Assembly: GCA_963698995.1 (NCBI GenBank)
Contig: CAVOTD010000033.1
Location: 1-64,000 of the forward strand
Source: AP-15 sp963698995
GTDB taxonomy: Bacteria > Pseudomonadota > Alphaproteobacteria > ATCC43930 > CGMCC-115725
DNA: 64,000 nucleotides
Direction of reading: 5' to 3'
Part shown: positions 42,781 to 52,448 of the stretch, piece by piece
Position numbering within the stretch: the stretch's first letter is position 1
Layout: every line of letters begins with the position of its first letter
The notes under the pieces: generated by a model
What the model saw: only the letters and a program-made list of their open reading frames with translations
What the model was told of the DNA's origin: nothing
The model's database searches: none
Program-made: the position numbers and the translations under genes

Positions 42781-43747
42781 GTCGAAGGCCTGGTTCACTG
42801 CTCCCGCTGCTGCTTCGACGGGAGCAGATAACTCGGCCCCACCGGTGATTAAGAAGGAGAACTTCCGGTGGCTCGTCGTGCGCCGATCGGATGCACTGCA
42901 TCCGTGGCGGTACATCACCGGTGCAGCGGGCCGCGGCGCCGCCTTCGGCAGAGTGAAGCGGCTGGCGGCGTGGCTGCTGTACGAGTACATGGCGCGCACT
43001 TACTCGCAGGCCGACTGGACGACGATGAACTACGGCTATGCGACGCTGCCGGGCGAGGATGGGCGGACGGTGGTCGACCCTGCGATCCCCGAGCGCTTGT
43101 CTCTGCAGCTCTACATGCGCATTGCGACCGCCGGCGCGCGGGGCGGCGCCTGGGGCGGCCTCGACGTGCTCGAGATCGGCAGTGGCCGCGGTGGCGGGGC
43201 GGCCTACCTCGCCCATCGGTTGGCCCCCCGGCGGCTGGTCGGCCTCGACATTTCCGCTGCCGCGACAGCTCTCGCCCGACGGCGTCATGGTTCGGCGCCT
43301 CCTCTTGAGTACCGTCAGGGCGACGCCGAAGCGCTTCCGTTCGGTGTCGAGACTTTTGACCTCGTTTTGAACGTGGAGAGTGCGCACTGTTACGCCTCGA
43401 TCCCGCGCTTTCTCGCGGAGGTGCACCGAGTGCTGCGCCCCGGCGGGGAGCTCCTGTTCGCAGGCTTCGTCTCCCGGCAGAACGTCGCCTTTGTCGGCTT
43501 GCAAGGGATATTCGCCACCTCGCCGCTGGCTCTGGTCTCGCTCGACGAGATCACCGACAACGTGGTGGCCTCACTCGCCGCCGATGAGGCGCGCAAGCGG
43601 GCTCTGCTCGACCGCTGGGTCAAGGGGCCGTTCAAGAGCTTCGCCAAAGGCGCTTACGCGATGGACGGCACCGCCATGCGCCGCGCTCTGCAATCTGGCG
43701 AGACGGTCTATCTCGCGGCGGTGCTGCGCAAGGTGGTCGCAGGCTGA
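42746..43747 (+). CDS. SAM-dependent methyltransferase
   Basis: Class I methyltransferase. Motif I is VLEIGSGRGGGAAYLA, then GLDISAAATALARRRH, GDAEALPFGVETFDLVLNVESAHCY (motif II), and VHRVLRPGGELLFAGF (motif III). YSQADWTTMNYGYAT upstream of motif I is common to small-molecule methyltransferases such as those acting on phenolic lipids or RebM-like sugars. The start is uncertain; the open frame begins inside msrP, and the domain itself begins near 42960. It converges with the P450 and overlaps it by 40 bp. Confidence 0.8.
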   Translation: MMGCRVSGFSFKSKAWFTAPAAASTGADNSAPPVIKKENFRWLVVRRSDALHPWRYITGAAGRGAAFGRVKRLAAWLLYEYMARTYSQADWTTMNYGYATLPGEDGRTVVDPAIPERLSLQLYMRIATAGARGGAWGGLDVLEIGSGRGGGAAYLAHRLAPRRLVGLDISAAATALARRRHGSAPPLEYRQGDAEALPFGVETFDLVLNVESAHCYASIPRFLAEVHRVLRPGGELLFAGFVSRQNVAFVGLQGIFATSPLALVSLDEITDNVVASLAADEARKRALLDRWVKGPFKSFAKGAYAMDGTAMRRALQSGETVYLAAVLRKVVAG

Positions 43748-44955
43748 CGGCCGGCCGCGTCCCGCCGGAGGCGGATCGCTAGGGAAGAATAACCGGGATA
43801 GGTCTGGCGCCGGTTGTAGCGACGCGTCACTATTTCAATCTCGTTGTCGAGCGTGCGCATCGCATTCAGCACTTGGCGGGCCTCGGCAAGCGCCAGGCCG
43901 GTCCCGAGACAGGCGTGGGGTCCGGCGCCGAACAGCAGGCGACGAAACTGGGGGTCGATGGTACGCTCGATGTCGAACCGCGAGCCGTTGGGGAAGTATC
44001 GGTCGCGCCGCATGATGGTGCGGAACACGACCAGTGCGCGCGTTCCTCGCCGGAAGCGGACCCCGCACACCTTGCAGTCGGCCGTCACGGCGCGCAGCAC
44101 GACGTTGGACGGGGTGACCATGCGAAACCCTTCGTCGACCGCCCGGTCGAGAAGGTCAGGGCGGGCGCGCAACCTGGCCATCTGGCCCGAATCGACGAGC
44201 AACGCCAGCATCCGCGGTAAACCGTAAGTAATGAGCTCAGTCGCGCCGATCATCACGATGATGACGACGCCCTTCGCCGCCTCGAACGGGAAACCCATGG
44301 CGCGCATCCGCTGGGCCAGCGAATTCTCGCGCACGGTCTTACTTTCGTAGCTCTCGCGAATGTGCGCCGCCAACCGGTCCGTGATGCGGTGCGCCTTGGT
44401 GGTCTCCACCGCCGACAGGCGGCGCTTACCGAGCCCAGCCAGAGCGGTGAACTCGGTCGCCAACGCGAACATGTCCGCGTAAGCGCCGCGTTCATCCGCC
44501 GGGTCGACTGCAATACCCATCATCGCGCAGGCCATGGCGCTCGCGAAGGTCTTCATGAAGGCGACGAAGTCAACGGTGCGCCCCGCCGCGAGGTCGGCCC
44601 TGAGGCCGGCGACGAGTGGATCGGTCACGCTGCTGAGCAATAGCGAGATGTACTTGGTCGAGAACACGTCGAGCAGCACCCGCTTCAGCTGCCGGTGCTC
44701 AGGCCCGTCCATATTGAGGAGGGCATAGGCGCCGAGTGCCTGCGTAATGAGAACCCCAAGGCTGCCGGGGGAATGGGAATTGAAATGCGCCGTGTCGGTA
44801 AGCACCTCACGCGCGATCTCGGCATCGTTTACGAACGTACCGATAAACGGCAAATATGCTGCCCGCCCCAGTCGCGCCGCGAGCTGAATAATCGCGAAGG
44901 CGAGTGGACGGTTGAATGCATAGACTAGGAACTCATGCCAGCCGGCTTTATCCAT
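43708..44955 (-). CDS. Cytochrome P450
   Basis: 415 residues, soluble bacterial P450. The haem ligand is Cys349 in FGAGPHACLGTGLALAEAR. The ExxR motif is Glu275-GF-Arg278, and the I-helix has GATELIT (residues 237-243; the acid-Thr pair is Glu240 and Thr243). The C-helix has HRQLKRVLLDVFS. I chose MDKAGWHEFL at 44955; the earlier frame overlaps the amidinotransferase gene. It lies 50 bp after that gene, in the same direction, so one operon is likely. It probably oxidises a small-molecule intermediate. Confidence 0.9.
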   Translation of the reverse strand: MDKAGWHEFLVYAFNRPLAFAIIQLAARLGRAAYLPFIGTFVNDAEIAREVLTDTAHFNSHSPGSLGVLITQALGAYALLNMDGPEHRQLKRVLLDVFSTKYISLLLSSVTDPLVAGLRADLAAGRTVDFVAFMKTFASAMACAMMGIAVDPADERGAYADMFALATEFTALAGLGKRRLSAVETTKAHRITDRLAAHIRESYESKTVRENSLAQRMRAMGFPFEAAKGVVIIVMIGATELITYGLPRMLALLVDSGQMARLRARPDLLDRAVDEGFRMVTPSNVVLRAVTADCKVCGVRFRRGTRALVVFRTIMRRDRYFPNGSRFDIERTIDPQFRRLLFGAGPHACLGTGLALAEARQVLNAMRTLDNEIEIVTRRYNRRQTYPGYSSLAIRLRRDAAGRQPATTLRSTAAR

Positions 44956-45005
44956 AAGCTCCCTACGGAAAGGGCGCCGCTCTTCGCTGTCACCCGATGA
45001 ACCCC

Positions 45006-46142
45006 TTAGAAGTAGTCCTCGAGCACGCCGCGGCGTCTGGTGTCCAGTGTGGCGCAGTGGAACGCGCCGCCAAAGGGTCCGTAAGCAAGGAATGCTAACG
45101 GCAAGGGCTCGAACCCCCAATCTTTCAAAGCCCGGCACAGCGTCGGCTGGGACGCTTCCACGACCACGCGCCGATGGTCCAGCATCAGCACGTTGATGCT
45201 GGTCCACGGGCTGCACATACTGAACTTCGCCATCAGGTCGTCCACCGGATCGGGTCTCGGCGCGATCAGCACATCCCAGCGCCTCAGGATCGGCGGCAGA
45301 CCGTCGACGTCGATGAAGTCGGGGTTGATCAGCACCCTGCCTGGCGCCAACGGCACAAAGGTGGTGTCGATATGCATCGGCCGGGTGCACCGGCTCTCGA
45401 GCTGATGGAGCCGCAAGCCCCGCTCACCGAGGTGACGGCGCAGCCAGCGGATCCCGGCCTCGTTCGTCACATTGCTGCGGGTGATGAACAGGTCGCGACC
45501 GCAGCGCGCGATGTCCGCGGCATCGAACACCGGTTCGAATTCATTGATCATGTAGCGGATGGTCTCCCCGGGTTCGGGAACACGATAGCTTTTATCGAAC
45601 AACTCGTCGGGCAGCTGCGGCCGCGGCGCAGCGGTCCAGCGCGCGCCATTGGCAAAATACTCTTTGAACAACGTTCGGTAGGCATCGCCTTCGAAATGGC
45701 GCGAACGCCAGCAGGTCGGCGTTTCGATAATCTCATCGCCGACGACCAGGTAAAGGTCCCGTGGGCAGGCAAGGCAAAATCCCGTCGATGACCAGAGGCG
45801 GGTGCGGACACGCCGCCGCTGGTCGATCGGCTCCGGGCGGTGTACGCACACACCTTCGGCTTCCAGCAGGCGAACGAGGCCGTCGAGCTCGGTCTGAGCG
45901 CGGCGCACCATCCATTGGGGATAGCGGCGGCCGGCGGCCAAGCGGTGTAACCAACTGGTCGAGTGCGGCCTATTGTACGTGACGCTGACATGAAATGGAG
46001 GCACGACCGCCCCATCCAGCCGGCCAACGATCACCTCCTCGAGAGGATCCCATTCGTTCCACGAGTTGACCGGGCAGGCCGCACTCGAGATCAGCGCCGA
46101 CGATAAAGCCGGCCTGTCGTAGATTACAGAGACGTCATCCAT
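45006..46142 (-). CDS. L-arginine-dependent amidinotransferase
   Basis: 378 residues, same fold as glycine/inosamine amidinotransferases (GATM, StrB1, CyrA). The opening VNSWNEWDPLEEVIVGRLDGA is diagnostic. The catalytic triad is recognisable: Asp in EPVFDAADIARCG (residues 204-214), His257 in MHIDTTFVPL, and Cys363 in GGAFHCATLDTRRRG. It transfers the amidino group of arginine to an amine acceptor. In this context (P450, methyltransferase, flippase-like protein) the acceptor is likely a secondary metabolite precursor rather than glycine, which is inference. It overlaps the next gene by 8 bp. Confidence 0.9.
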   Translation of the reverse strand: MDDVSVIYDRPALSSALISSAACPVNSWNEWDPLEEVIVGRLDGAVVPPFHVSVTYNRPHSTSWLHRLAAGRRYPQWMVRRAQTELDGLVRLLEAEGVCVHRPEPIDQRRRVRTRLWSSTGFCLACPRDLYLVVGDEIIETPTCWRSRHFEGDAYRTLFKEYFANGARWTAAPRPQLPDELFDKSYRVPEPGETIRYMINEFEPVFDAADIARCGRDLFITRSNVTNEAGIRWLRRHLGERGLRLHQLESRCTRPMHIDTTFVPLAPGRVLINPDFIDVDGLPPILRRWDVLIAPRPDPVDDLMAKFSMCSPWTSINVLMLDHRRVVVEASQPTLCRALKDWGFEPLPLAFLAYGPFGGAFHCATLDTRRRGVLEDYF

Positions 46143-47208
46143 TTTGATCCTCCGCTTGCGGGGTAAAGGTGCTGCCTCTGGTCGGTGGTTTCTTCGCTAC
46201 GGCCGCTTGGAGGACGCGCGGACCTCTAGACGGGACAGCAGCAGGAATGGGCGGCAGTCGCTGAAATTCCAGCCAGTACCAGGCAAGGAGGCCGGGCAGG
46301 CCGATGGCCAGGTCGGGCACCCGCTTGACGAAAGACAGGGCGAGCGCCGCCTCGGGAGGAATCCCGAACAAGCCACCGAGAGCGATAAACCCGCCCTCCT
46401 GGATACCCAACCCACTCGGCACGGGGAAAGCTGCCGCGCGCAGCGCCTGACTGAGACTCTCGAGGATCAGGGCCGCTGGGGCATTGACCGGCATGCCCGT
46501 CAGCCACAATGCAATCCAGGTCTCGAGTGCGCCAAGCAGCCAGGCGAATTCGTGCAGCGAGAAGGCAGCTGCAACAGCGGGCCGGTCGGCGTATATCGCC
46601 TGTACCGATTCATGAAGGCGAATAGCGCTACCGGGGGCGGTTGCCGGCCAGCGGTGCGCCAATGCATCGAACCCCCGCTCAATCAAACACGCGCCGCCGA
46701 ACCGCTGTACGGCGTAGAAACCGCCGAGCGCGAGCGCGGCTATTCCCACACCCCTCGCAGCCCAGGGCGCTAATTCTGTGCCGCCGGCTACCTGCATCAG
46801 CAGCGCGACGCCGATCAAGGCGAACAACGCTTGCGCAGCCGCCTGCAGTAGGAGGTCTGCCAACGCCGAAGCGTCAGCGACCCCGCCGGAAACACCACTA
46901 AAGTTGAGCAGCCGCGCCCGCACTATGTCGCCGCCGACCGCGGCGACCGGCAACAACACGTTGACCGCCTCCCCGACCGTGCGAAGCCCCAGAACAATGC
47001 GCACCCGCACCGCGGCAAGACCCCGCAACAGGCACCACCAGGCAAGACCGCACACGGCAAGAAGGACGCCGCGGATCAGAACGACGATCGCCAGTCCTCC
47101 ACCAACATCGACGATGGTGCGCAGCACTGCGCGATAGTCGTTCCGGTAGAGAAGCCAGAGAACTACCGCAAACCCGCAAAAGGCGAGGCTGAGAGAGACA
47201 AATCTCAT
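46135..47208 (-). CDS. Flippase-like integral membrane protein (LPG synthase TM-region family)
   Basis: 357 residues from MRFVSLSLAFCGFAVVLWLLYRND, about eight TM helices. The family pattern is clear: GLRTVGEAVNVLLPVAAVGGDIVRARLL, then AADLLLQAAAQALF-type helix, and PVPSGLGIQEGGFIALGGLFG. This UPF0104/AglD-type family lies in lipid or glycan flippases. An upstream in-frame stretch is made of relics of other genes and is not part of it. It is the first gene of the minus-strand run into the amidinotransferase and P450, and may export or anchor their product. Confidence 0.85.
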   Translation of the reverse strand: MRFVSLSLAFCGFAVVLWLLYRNDYRAVLRTIVDVGGGLAIVVLIRGVLLAVCGLAWWCLLRGLAAVRVRIVLGLRTVGEAVNVLLPVAAVGGDIVRARLLNFSGVSGGVADASALADLLLQAAAQALFALIGVALLMQVAGGTELAPWAARGVGIAALALGGFYAVQRFGGACLIERGFDALAHRWPATAPGSAIRLHESVQAIYADRPAVAAAFSLHEFAWLLGALETWIALWLTGMPVNAPAALILESLSQALRAAAFPVPSGLGIQEGGFIALGGLFGIPPEAALALSFVKRVPDLAIGLPGLLAWYWLEFQRLPPIPAAVPSRGPRVLQAAVAKKPPTRGSTFTPQAEDQNG

Positions 47209-47236
47209 CGACCGGAAGTGGCCCTTGCGAGTTTGT

Positions 47237-47349
47237 GATTTTCGCATTCGCGCACCCCGGCGGTTAGCGCGTCGGCTGTCGGTCGGTCGACTTAACAACG
47301 AACAGATCACGACCATTTTGGCGATCACTTCCCCGGTAAATCTGTCGGT
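47237..47349 (-). pseudogene. Duplicated DehI-like C-terminal fragment
   Basis: About 110 bases are a diverged copy of the 3' end of the DehI-like gene at 47958. ATDRFTGEVIAKMVVICSLLSRPTDS corresponds to AIDRFTGDVIAKMVVICALLRRLTDS. The similarity continues past the stop at both sites (CATCGACCGGA, then TTGCGAG), so the duplicated block includes 3' flanking sequence. Confidence 0.7.
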
Positions 47350-47584
47350 TGCCGGCGGCATGCCGGAGGGGAACACAGTCGCGTTCATTGCGCCGGCGCT
47401 CGTTGCAGTGATGCCGTGAAACTCGATACAGTCGCCCTCGAGCAGGCAGTCGAGGACACCCGAGCTGAAGGCGCCGTGCGCGCCACCGCATGGCAGGGGC
47501 GAGGTTGATAGGCTTGGTTTCGCCCTTTGCGGTCGGTGTCGTGCTGGGGCCGCCCGTCGGCTCACTCGCCACGCTGGCGTCCAT
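47350..47584 (-). pseudogene. Patatin-like phospholipase 5' fragment
   Basis: A start MDASVASEPTGGPST is followed, after a +1 shift near 47500, by CGGAHGAFSSGVLDCLLE (the patatin oxyanion loop GGGxxG) and GITATSAGAMNATVF, the G-x-S-x-G nucleophile motif. The coding sequence stops there and fuses to the DehI-like fragment. The catalytic Asp half is missing. It is a broken remnant. Confidence 0.7.
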
Positions 47585-47957
47585 GGTGTCCGCTCCTTAT
47601 CGACGCGTCAGAAAGCCGCGCCTGTCGCTCAAAGCGATGTACAGAGCCCAGCTGACGGGCGGAAATACCGAGAGGGTATTAGGCGGATGCACGCTGGTTA
47701 TTGCGCTTGTCGGCGCAGGATTCTGAATTGACGCCACCATGGGCCTCGCAGCAATTAGAGGTACCCTTCGCGAATATCGACGGTCGATTCCTCGATGCCG
47801 TGGATCGGCATTTGCGTCATCGAGTTGTCGAGAATCTTGCCCTCATCGTTTCGCTTGGTGACGAAGCGATCGCACGCGCCCACGAAGTTCATCGACCGGA
47901 CCTAGCCGTTGCGAGCTCGTGAATTTTTCGCATCCGCGCAGCTCGGCGGTTAGCGCG

Positions 47958-48797
47958 TCAGCTGTCGGTCAGTCGACGCAGCAACGCACAGATCACCACC
48001 ATTTTGGCGATCACGTCCCCGGTAAACCTGTCGATTGCCCGCGCAACGCGGCGCGCCGTTACGGGCCGGATCGCCGGCAGCTGTATCGGCAATTGTGCAA
48101 CGAGGTACCGGGCACGAGCACGCGCCTGAGCAATGGCGTCTTCGATGGCGCGGTCCAGGCGCTGATCGAACTCGAGCGGCGTCAGCATGGTCCACACCAG
48201 AGCGAGATAGGCTGGCCAATGGGCCAGGTGACGGTACATGCTGGCAAGGATGGGCTCGCGGTGTATTGCTCCCAGCCTGTTTATGGCGAGCACCAGTTCG
48301 GCCGTCGATGTTGACATGTCCGTTAGCGCAAGCAATGGCGGCAGAGGCAATTCCCGTTCCGGTTCGGCCGGGACCGGGATAGGGGCGCGGACGACCACAT
48401 CCCCGGGCAGTGATACCCTTTCGAGCCGAAACTGCACTGCCAGGAAAGCGATCAAGGCCATTGCATTGGTTCGATCGTAGGCAGCGAGTACCGTCCGAAT
48501 CCCGGCAATATCTTTGTCCTGGAGACCGGCCGATATGAGAGCTGCCGTTGGCCATGAGGGCAATTCCGGAAGCGACAAAGCGGCGCGCAGCGCCGCTGCT
48601 TCCCGGCCCACGGTTCCATTCACATATAAAGGCCGGATTGTCGACCAGACCCACGGCAATCCACCGGGAATGGTTGCAAGGTGGCGCCAGATCAGGTTGA
48701 CGACGCCCACCCTGTATACACGGCGGATATCTGCATAGATCTCCGCAATTAAGCCGGTCGCCTCACTCTCTGAAATCGCCGGAATGGGATCGCCCAT
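47958..48797 (-). CDS. DehI-like halocarboxylic acid dehalogenase family protein
   Basis: 279 residues starting MGDPIPAISESEATGLIAEIYADI. The DehI pattern is VGVVNLIWRHLATIPGGLPWVWSTIRPLY in the first half and a second, weaker copy (HREPILASMYRHLAHWPAYLALVW) in the second, as expected for the pseudo-repeat fold of DehI. DehI enzymes remove halogen from 2-halo acids, but many relatives have unknown roles and I cannot see the active-site pair clearly. The last 30 residues recur in a relic at 47237. Confidence 0.7.
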   Translation of the reverse strand: MGDPIPAISESEATGLIAEIYADIRRVYRVGVVNLIWRHLATIPGGLPWVWSTIRPLYVNGTVGREAAALRAALSLPELPSWPTAALISAGLQDKDIAGIRTVLAAYDRTNAMALIAFLAVQFRLERVSLPGDVVVRAPIPVPAEPERELPLPPLLALTDMSTSTAELVLAINRLGAIHREPILASMYRHLAHWPAYLALVWTMLTPLEFDQRLDRAIEDAIAQARARARYLVAQLPIQLPAIRPVTARRVARAIDRFTGDVIAKMVVICALLRRLTDS

Positions 48798-48930
48798 AAA
48801 CTCCAAGCCATCCAAAGCGCGAACCGTTGATCGCACGACTACGAAGGCGTCGCCGACAAGCTGGGACATACATAGCTGCCGCGGTACCTGCGCGTTGCAA
48901 ATTTCACCGATACGGCTATCGTATCAATCC

Positions 48931-49894
48931 ATGGACATCGTTGCCGCCATGCAGGTGTTCGTTCGCGTCGCCGAAGCAGGAGGCTTTACCTCCGTCGCGC
49001 GTGAGACCCACACCACTCAGCCGACGGTGAGCCGCCTCGTCGCGGCGCTCGAAGACCATCTCGGGGCACGGCTGTTTCACCGCTCGACACGGGCGGTGAG
49101 TTTGACCGATGACGGCAAGCAGTTCTACGAGTTGGCGCGCCACGCGCTGGAGGCGGTTGCCGAAGCCGAAAACGCCATCGGGAAGCGGCGGACGCGAGCC
49201 TTCGGGCGGCTTCGGCTCAGCATCCCCGTCGCCTTCGGTCGGCTGCACGTCGCACCGCGCATGCCGCGTTTCCTCGAATTGAACCCTGAAGTTCAAATCG
49301 AGCTGGTGATGAGCGATAATTTCGTCGATCTCGTCGGGGAGGGCATCGATCTGGCGGTACGGGTCGGCGAGATTGCCGATCCTACGCTGATCGCTCGGCG
49401 CATCGGCACCACTCGCCGGGTCACCGTCGCCTCTCGACGCTATCTCGAGCGGCGGGGAGAGCCCGTCCATCCCGCCGATCTCGCCGCCCATGACTGCATC
49501 ATCTACACCCGGCTCGCCACCGGCAACGAGTGGCATTTCGCCGGTCCCGACGGGGAGATCGTGATCCCGGTGCAAGGCCGGTATCAAGCCGACAATTCCG
49601 AGGGGGTGCGGGAAGGGGTGCTGGGCGGCCTCGGCATCGGCGTCATCCCGATCTGGTTGTTCAACGGCGACGAAATTCGCCGCGGCGACGTCAGAATCAT
49701 CCTCAAGGAATTCGAGCCGACAAGCCTGCCGATCCACGCCGTTTATCCCGTCGCGTCGGCTAGTGCCGACAAAGGTGCGTGCGATGATCGAATTTCTTGC
49801 CTCGGAGTTCGGGCTCGATCCGCTGTTGTCCGACCAGGGCGTCGGTCACGCCGCGTTGAGCAACTCCCGCACCTTGGCCCACGGATCGGGCTGA
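48931..49894 (+). pseudogene. LysR-family regulator, C-terminal frameshift
   Basis: The N-terminal helix-turn-helix is complete (MQVFVRVAEAGGFTSVAR, TTQPTVSRLVAALEDHLGARLFHR). The effector domain runs through FVDLVGEGIDLAVRVGEIAD and GVLGGLGIGVIPIWLF. At about 49747 CCC appears where CC is expected; the correct continuation (RRLVPTKVRAMIEFLASEFG) is one frame over and ends at 49894. As written the protein gains a long unrelated tail. Only the last 50 residues are affected. The gene is divergent from the DehI-like gene it may control. Confidence 0.8.
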
Positions 49895-50477
49895 AGATTT
49901 TTGAAGGGCGCAGCGTCCGCCTCGGTCATACGCTGGAAGATCGCCTCCTCCGTCGACGGCCGCCGACGGACACGCTCTCACCAAGAAGTGACACCCGGGT
50001 GCCCGTCCCGAGACCGGAGACGGCCCACGGCAGGTTCTTGCTCCGATGCACCGAGGTAAGGCGAAATTGCCCGCCTGGATGAAGCGAAGCAGAAGCGGCG
50101 GGCCGCCCGCGCCCTAGACAAACTCGTCTCTACGAGTCTCCGAGCCGCCTGGATGCCGAGCGGCCCGGGGCGGCCCGCGGATCCGCTGTGCGTCGGGCGG
50201 ACCGGTCGGCGATGCAGCGGGGACATTGCGATGATAGCCAACGGGCATTTCCGTCGGCCTCCGGCAATGCCGACATTGCATCGCGGCAGGTCACGCCCCC
50301 GCCCAACCCAGGAAGACAGAGCTCCATGCCGAGAACCGAGGCGGTATCGACCGCTGCGCCGACCGCCTCGTCTGCCGACCGGGTCGGGCGAGTGGCGATC
50401 ACCTCTGGCCGCCGGATCGTCTGAACCGGGCTGACCGGCTCGAACCTGCGCTCACATTCATCCAACGGAGGTCCGAA
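49895..50477. other. No gene recognised
   Basis: About 580 bases. Several open frames exist but none is family-like. AGGTCCGAA just before 50478 serves the next gene. Confidence 0.4.
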
Positions 50478-50859
50478 ATGAAAGCTTTATGGTTCGGCGC
50501 CACAGCTCTGGCCCTCGTGGCCGGCGTAAGCTTCTCGCCCGCGATGGCGCAGGGGCCGAAAACCTCGGGTGGAAACACCTGGCTCGGTATAAGCCAGCGC
50601 GTCGATCACAGCACTTCGCTCGTTCCGAAATCGCCCGCGGTGCCGGGGGCCCGAAGTCAACGGCCGGAGCGTCGCACCCGGCATCCTCGACCTGCGTTTC
50701 GACCCGGTGGCCGCTAAGATTAAGCCGCATTACGAATGGCAGTACCACTATGTCGGTCCGCATGCGCGCTGGGAGGGGCACTGGGTACGGGTCATGGCGC
50801 CAATTGAAACCGTTCCCCCCACTGTCGCCAGTAAAACCACGGTCCCTGCGGCACAGTGA
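50478..50859 (+). pseudogene. Periplasmic hypothetical protein, frameshifted
   Basis: A clear signal peptide (MKALWFGATALALVAGVSFSPAMAQ) is followed by TSGGNTWLGISQRVDHS. Near 50645 (a GGGGGCCC run) the frame moves by +1 to EVNGRSVAPGILDLRFDPVA, HYEWQYHYVGPHARWEGHWV and ends PAAQ at 50859. The aromatic HYEW-YHYVG stretch is distinctive but not known to me. Restored length is about 125 residues. Confidence 0.55.
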
Positions 50860-50956
50860 GGGAAGCTCTTCGGGCCCGGTCAGGCGCTGACGGCGCCGCC
50901 GGCCCCTTTGACAAGGCCGACGCTTCAATACAACCGTTCGACGATGGAGAACGAAG

Positions 50957-51082
50957 ATGTTTGCAAGCGAAAGCTGCTCGAAAGTCGGTTGCTTCTTGGA
51001 AGCCGCGATGCCGGCCATTGCACCGGCCGTCGCGCTGGTCTGGATGCTTTCGATCGTCGCCTTGTCGTGTTGGGCGATGTGA
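50957..51082 (+). CDS. Possible 41-residue membrane peptide
   Basis: GGAGAACGAAG precedes an ATG at good spacing. The peptide opens MFASESCSKVGCFLEAAMPA and continues into a hydrophobic helix (PAVALVWMLSIVALSCWAM). It falls between the periplasmic and YHS genes on the same strand. There is no homology evidence, only the ribosome site and hydropathy. Confidence 0.3.
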   Translation: MFASESCSKVGCFLEAAMPAIAPAVALVWMLSIVALSCWAM

Positions 51083-51139
51083 GATCGTTGCGGCAATCCA
51101 GAACTCGTTCTTGTTTGGCTCGCTACCGAAGGTGCTGTC

Positions 51140-51616
51140 ATGATTGGTTTCTCGCTCACGCCGTTCCGGCAGATCTTCGCCATCGGCCTGCTCTCGCTGT
51201 TCGTCACTGGCACCGCATTGGCCGATCCACCGATCGCGGCGGTGAACACCGAACACGGTCTGGCGATAAAAGGCTATGATCCGGTTTCTTACTTCACCAC
51301 CGGCAAGCCGACCCCCGGTCTGGCGCAGTTTTCGACGTACAAGGGGGCAACCTATCGGTTCGTGTCGGCCGAGAACCGTGACAGATTCGTCGCCGCACCG
51401 GAGAGCTTTGTGCCGCAGTACGGCGGCTACTGCGCCTACGCGATCTCATTGAACTGGATCGCGGACATCGACCCGGAGGAATGGGCGATCGTCAACAACA
51501 AGCTCTATCTCAACAACGGCTTCCTCGCTCAAACGCTGTGGTCCTTCGACAAGTCCGGCAACATCGTGAAAGGCGATCGGAATTGGCCGTTGGTCCCCAA
51601 GCTCGGCAACCCGTGA
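51140..51616 (+). CDS. YHS domain protein, secreted
   Basis: 158 residues. Signal peptide IGLLSLFVTGTALA. The YHS domain follows: LAIKGYDPVSYFTTGKPTPG, ATYRFVSAENRDRFVAAPESFVPQYGGYCAYAIS. GYDPVAYF and YGGxCA are the family hallmarks. YHS domains are thought to bind metals, and secreted forms often lie near redox or metal-handling genes. It precedes the ferritin-like gene by 45 bp. Confidence 0.9.
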   Translation: MIGFSLTPFRQIFAIGLLSLFVTGTALADPPIAAVNTEHGLAIKGYDPVSYFTTGKPTPGLAQFSTYKGATYRFVSAENRDRFVAAPESFVPQYGGYCAYAISLNWIADIDPEEWAIVNNKLYLNNGFLAQTLWSFDKSGNIVKGDRNWPLVPKLGNP

Positions 51617-51661
51617 GCTGACGCTGACTGCAGCCGTCACGTCAGCAGGGGCGAGGCCGCC

Positions 51662-52448
51662 ATGGCCCGATCGGTCGACCACCAGATCTGCTTTCGGCTC
51701 GCCGACGCGGTTCCCGCCGCGTCACTCCCCGGACCGCTCCGGCTCGGGGATGCGCAGGCCGAGGCGCTCTCCGAGCTGTTGCAGGTTTTCGCCTGCGGCG
51801 AGGAATCAGCCTCGCTCGCCTTCGCACGTCTCGGAGATTCGCCCCTCGAGGACGCCGCTTGCCGTGCACTGGCGCGCGTCGCGGGCGAGGAGCTCATTCA
51901 TGAGGGGCTGCTGCGGGGACTGCGCGGCGCATTGCCCGCACCCACGCCGGACAGGGAGCTGCGCCGTGCCCTGCTCCGTTTCTACCATGGCATCGCGCAA
52001 GCCGACATCGGATTGCACCTTGCCTCGATTGCGGCCCTCGATTCCGCCGTTTGCGTGATCCTTGCCGCGACTGCTCGAGCCCGATCGCGTCCTCGCGCAA
52101 GAGCCGGTCGCCAACGCGATCTTCCGTCGCATCCACCGGGACGAGGCCGGGCACGTCCGGCTCTCGCGCCGCATCGCCGCCGAGCTCGTTCAAGGGGATG
52201 TGATTGGCGCGGTCGCCGAGAGTGCCCGCCTCGGCCTCGTCGGCATCCTTGCACGGCGTGGAGCTGCGTTCGAAAGCTTGGGCGTCGATGCCGAGCGGCT
52301 GTTCACGCGCATCGGTCCGCGTGCCGAACGGGCTCTTCCAGTGACCGCTCCTTTCTCGCCACCTTCTGGTCGGACCCCACGCCAATCCTGGTGCTCGGCA
52401 CCGGTGTGGCGCTTCCGGGCGAGCCGATCTCGTCGGAGGAGTTATTGA
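51662..52448 (+). pseudogene. Ferritin-like protein, frameshifted
   Basis: Two parts of a four-helix ferritin-like protein. First half: GEESASLAFARLGD and AGEELIHEGLLRGLRG, which give the first Glu and the E-x2-H pair. After a +1 shift near 52070, second half: LLEPDRVLAQEPVANAIFRRIHRDEAGHVRLSRRIAAELV, giving E and E-x2-H. These six ligands suit a di-iron site. The end is not clear; the open frame runs into the KAS III start. Removal of one A near 52070 restores it. Confidence 0.65.

Noticed and set aside
41536..42999. 487-codon open frame antisense to msrP
   Set aside because: Shadow of msrP; the composition is Arg/Gly-rich without any motif.
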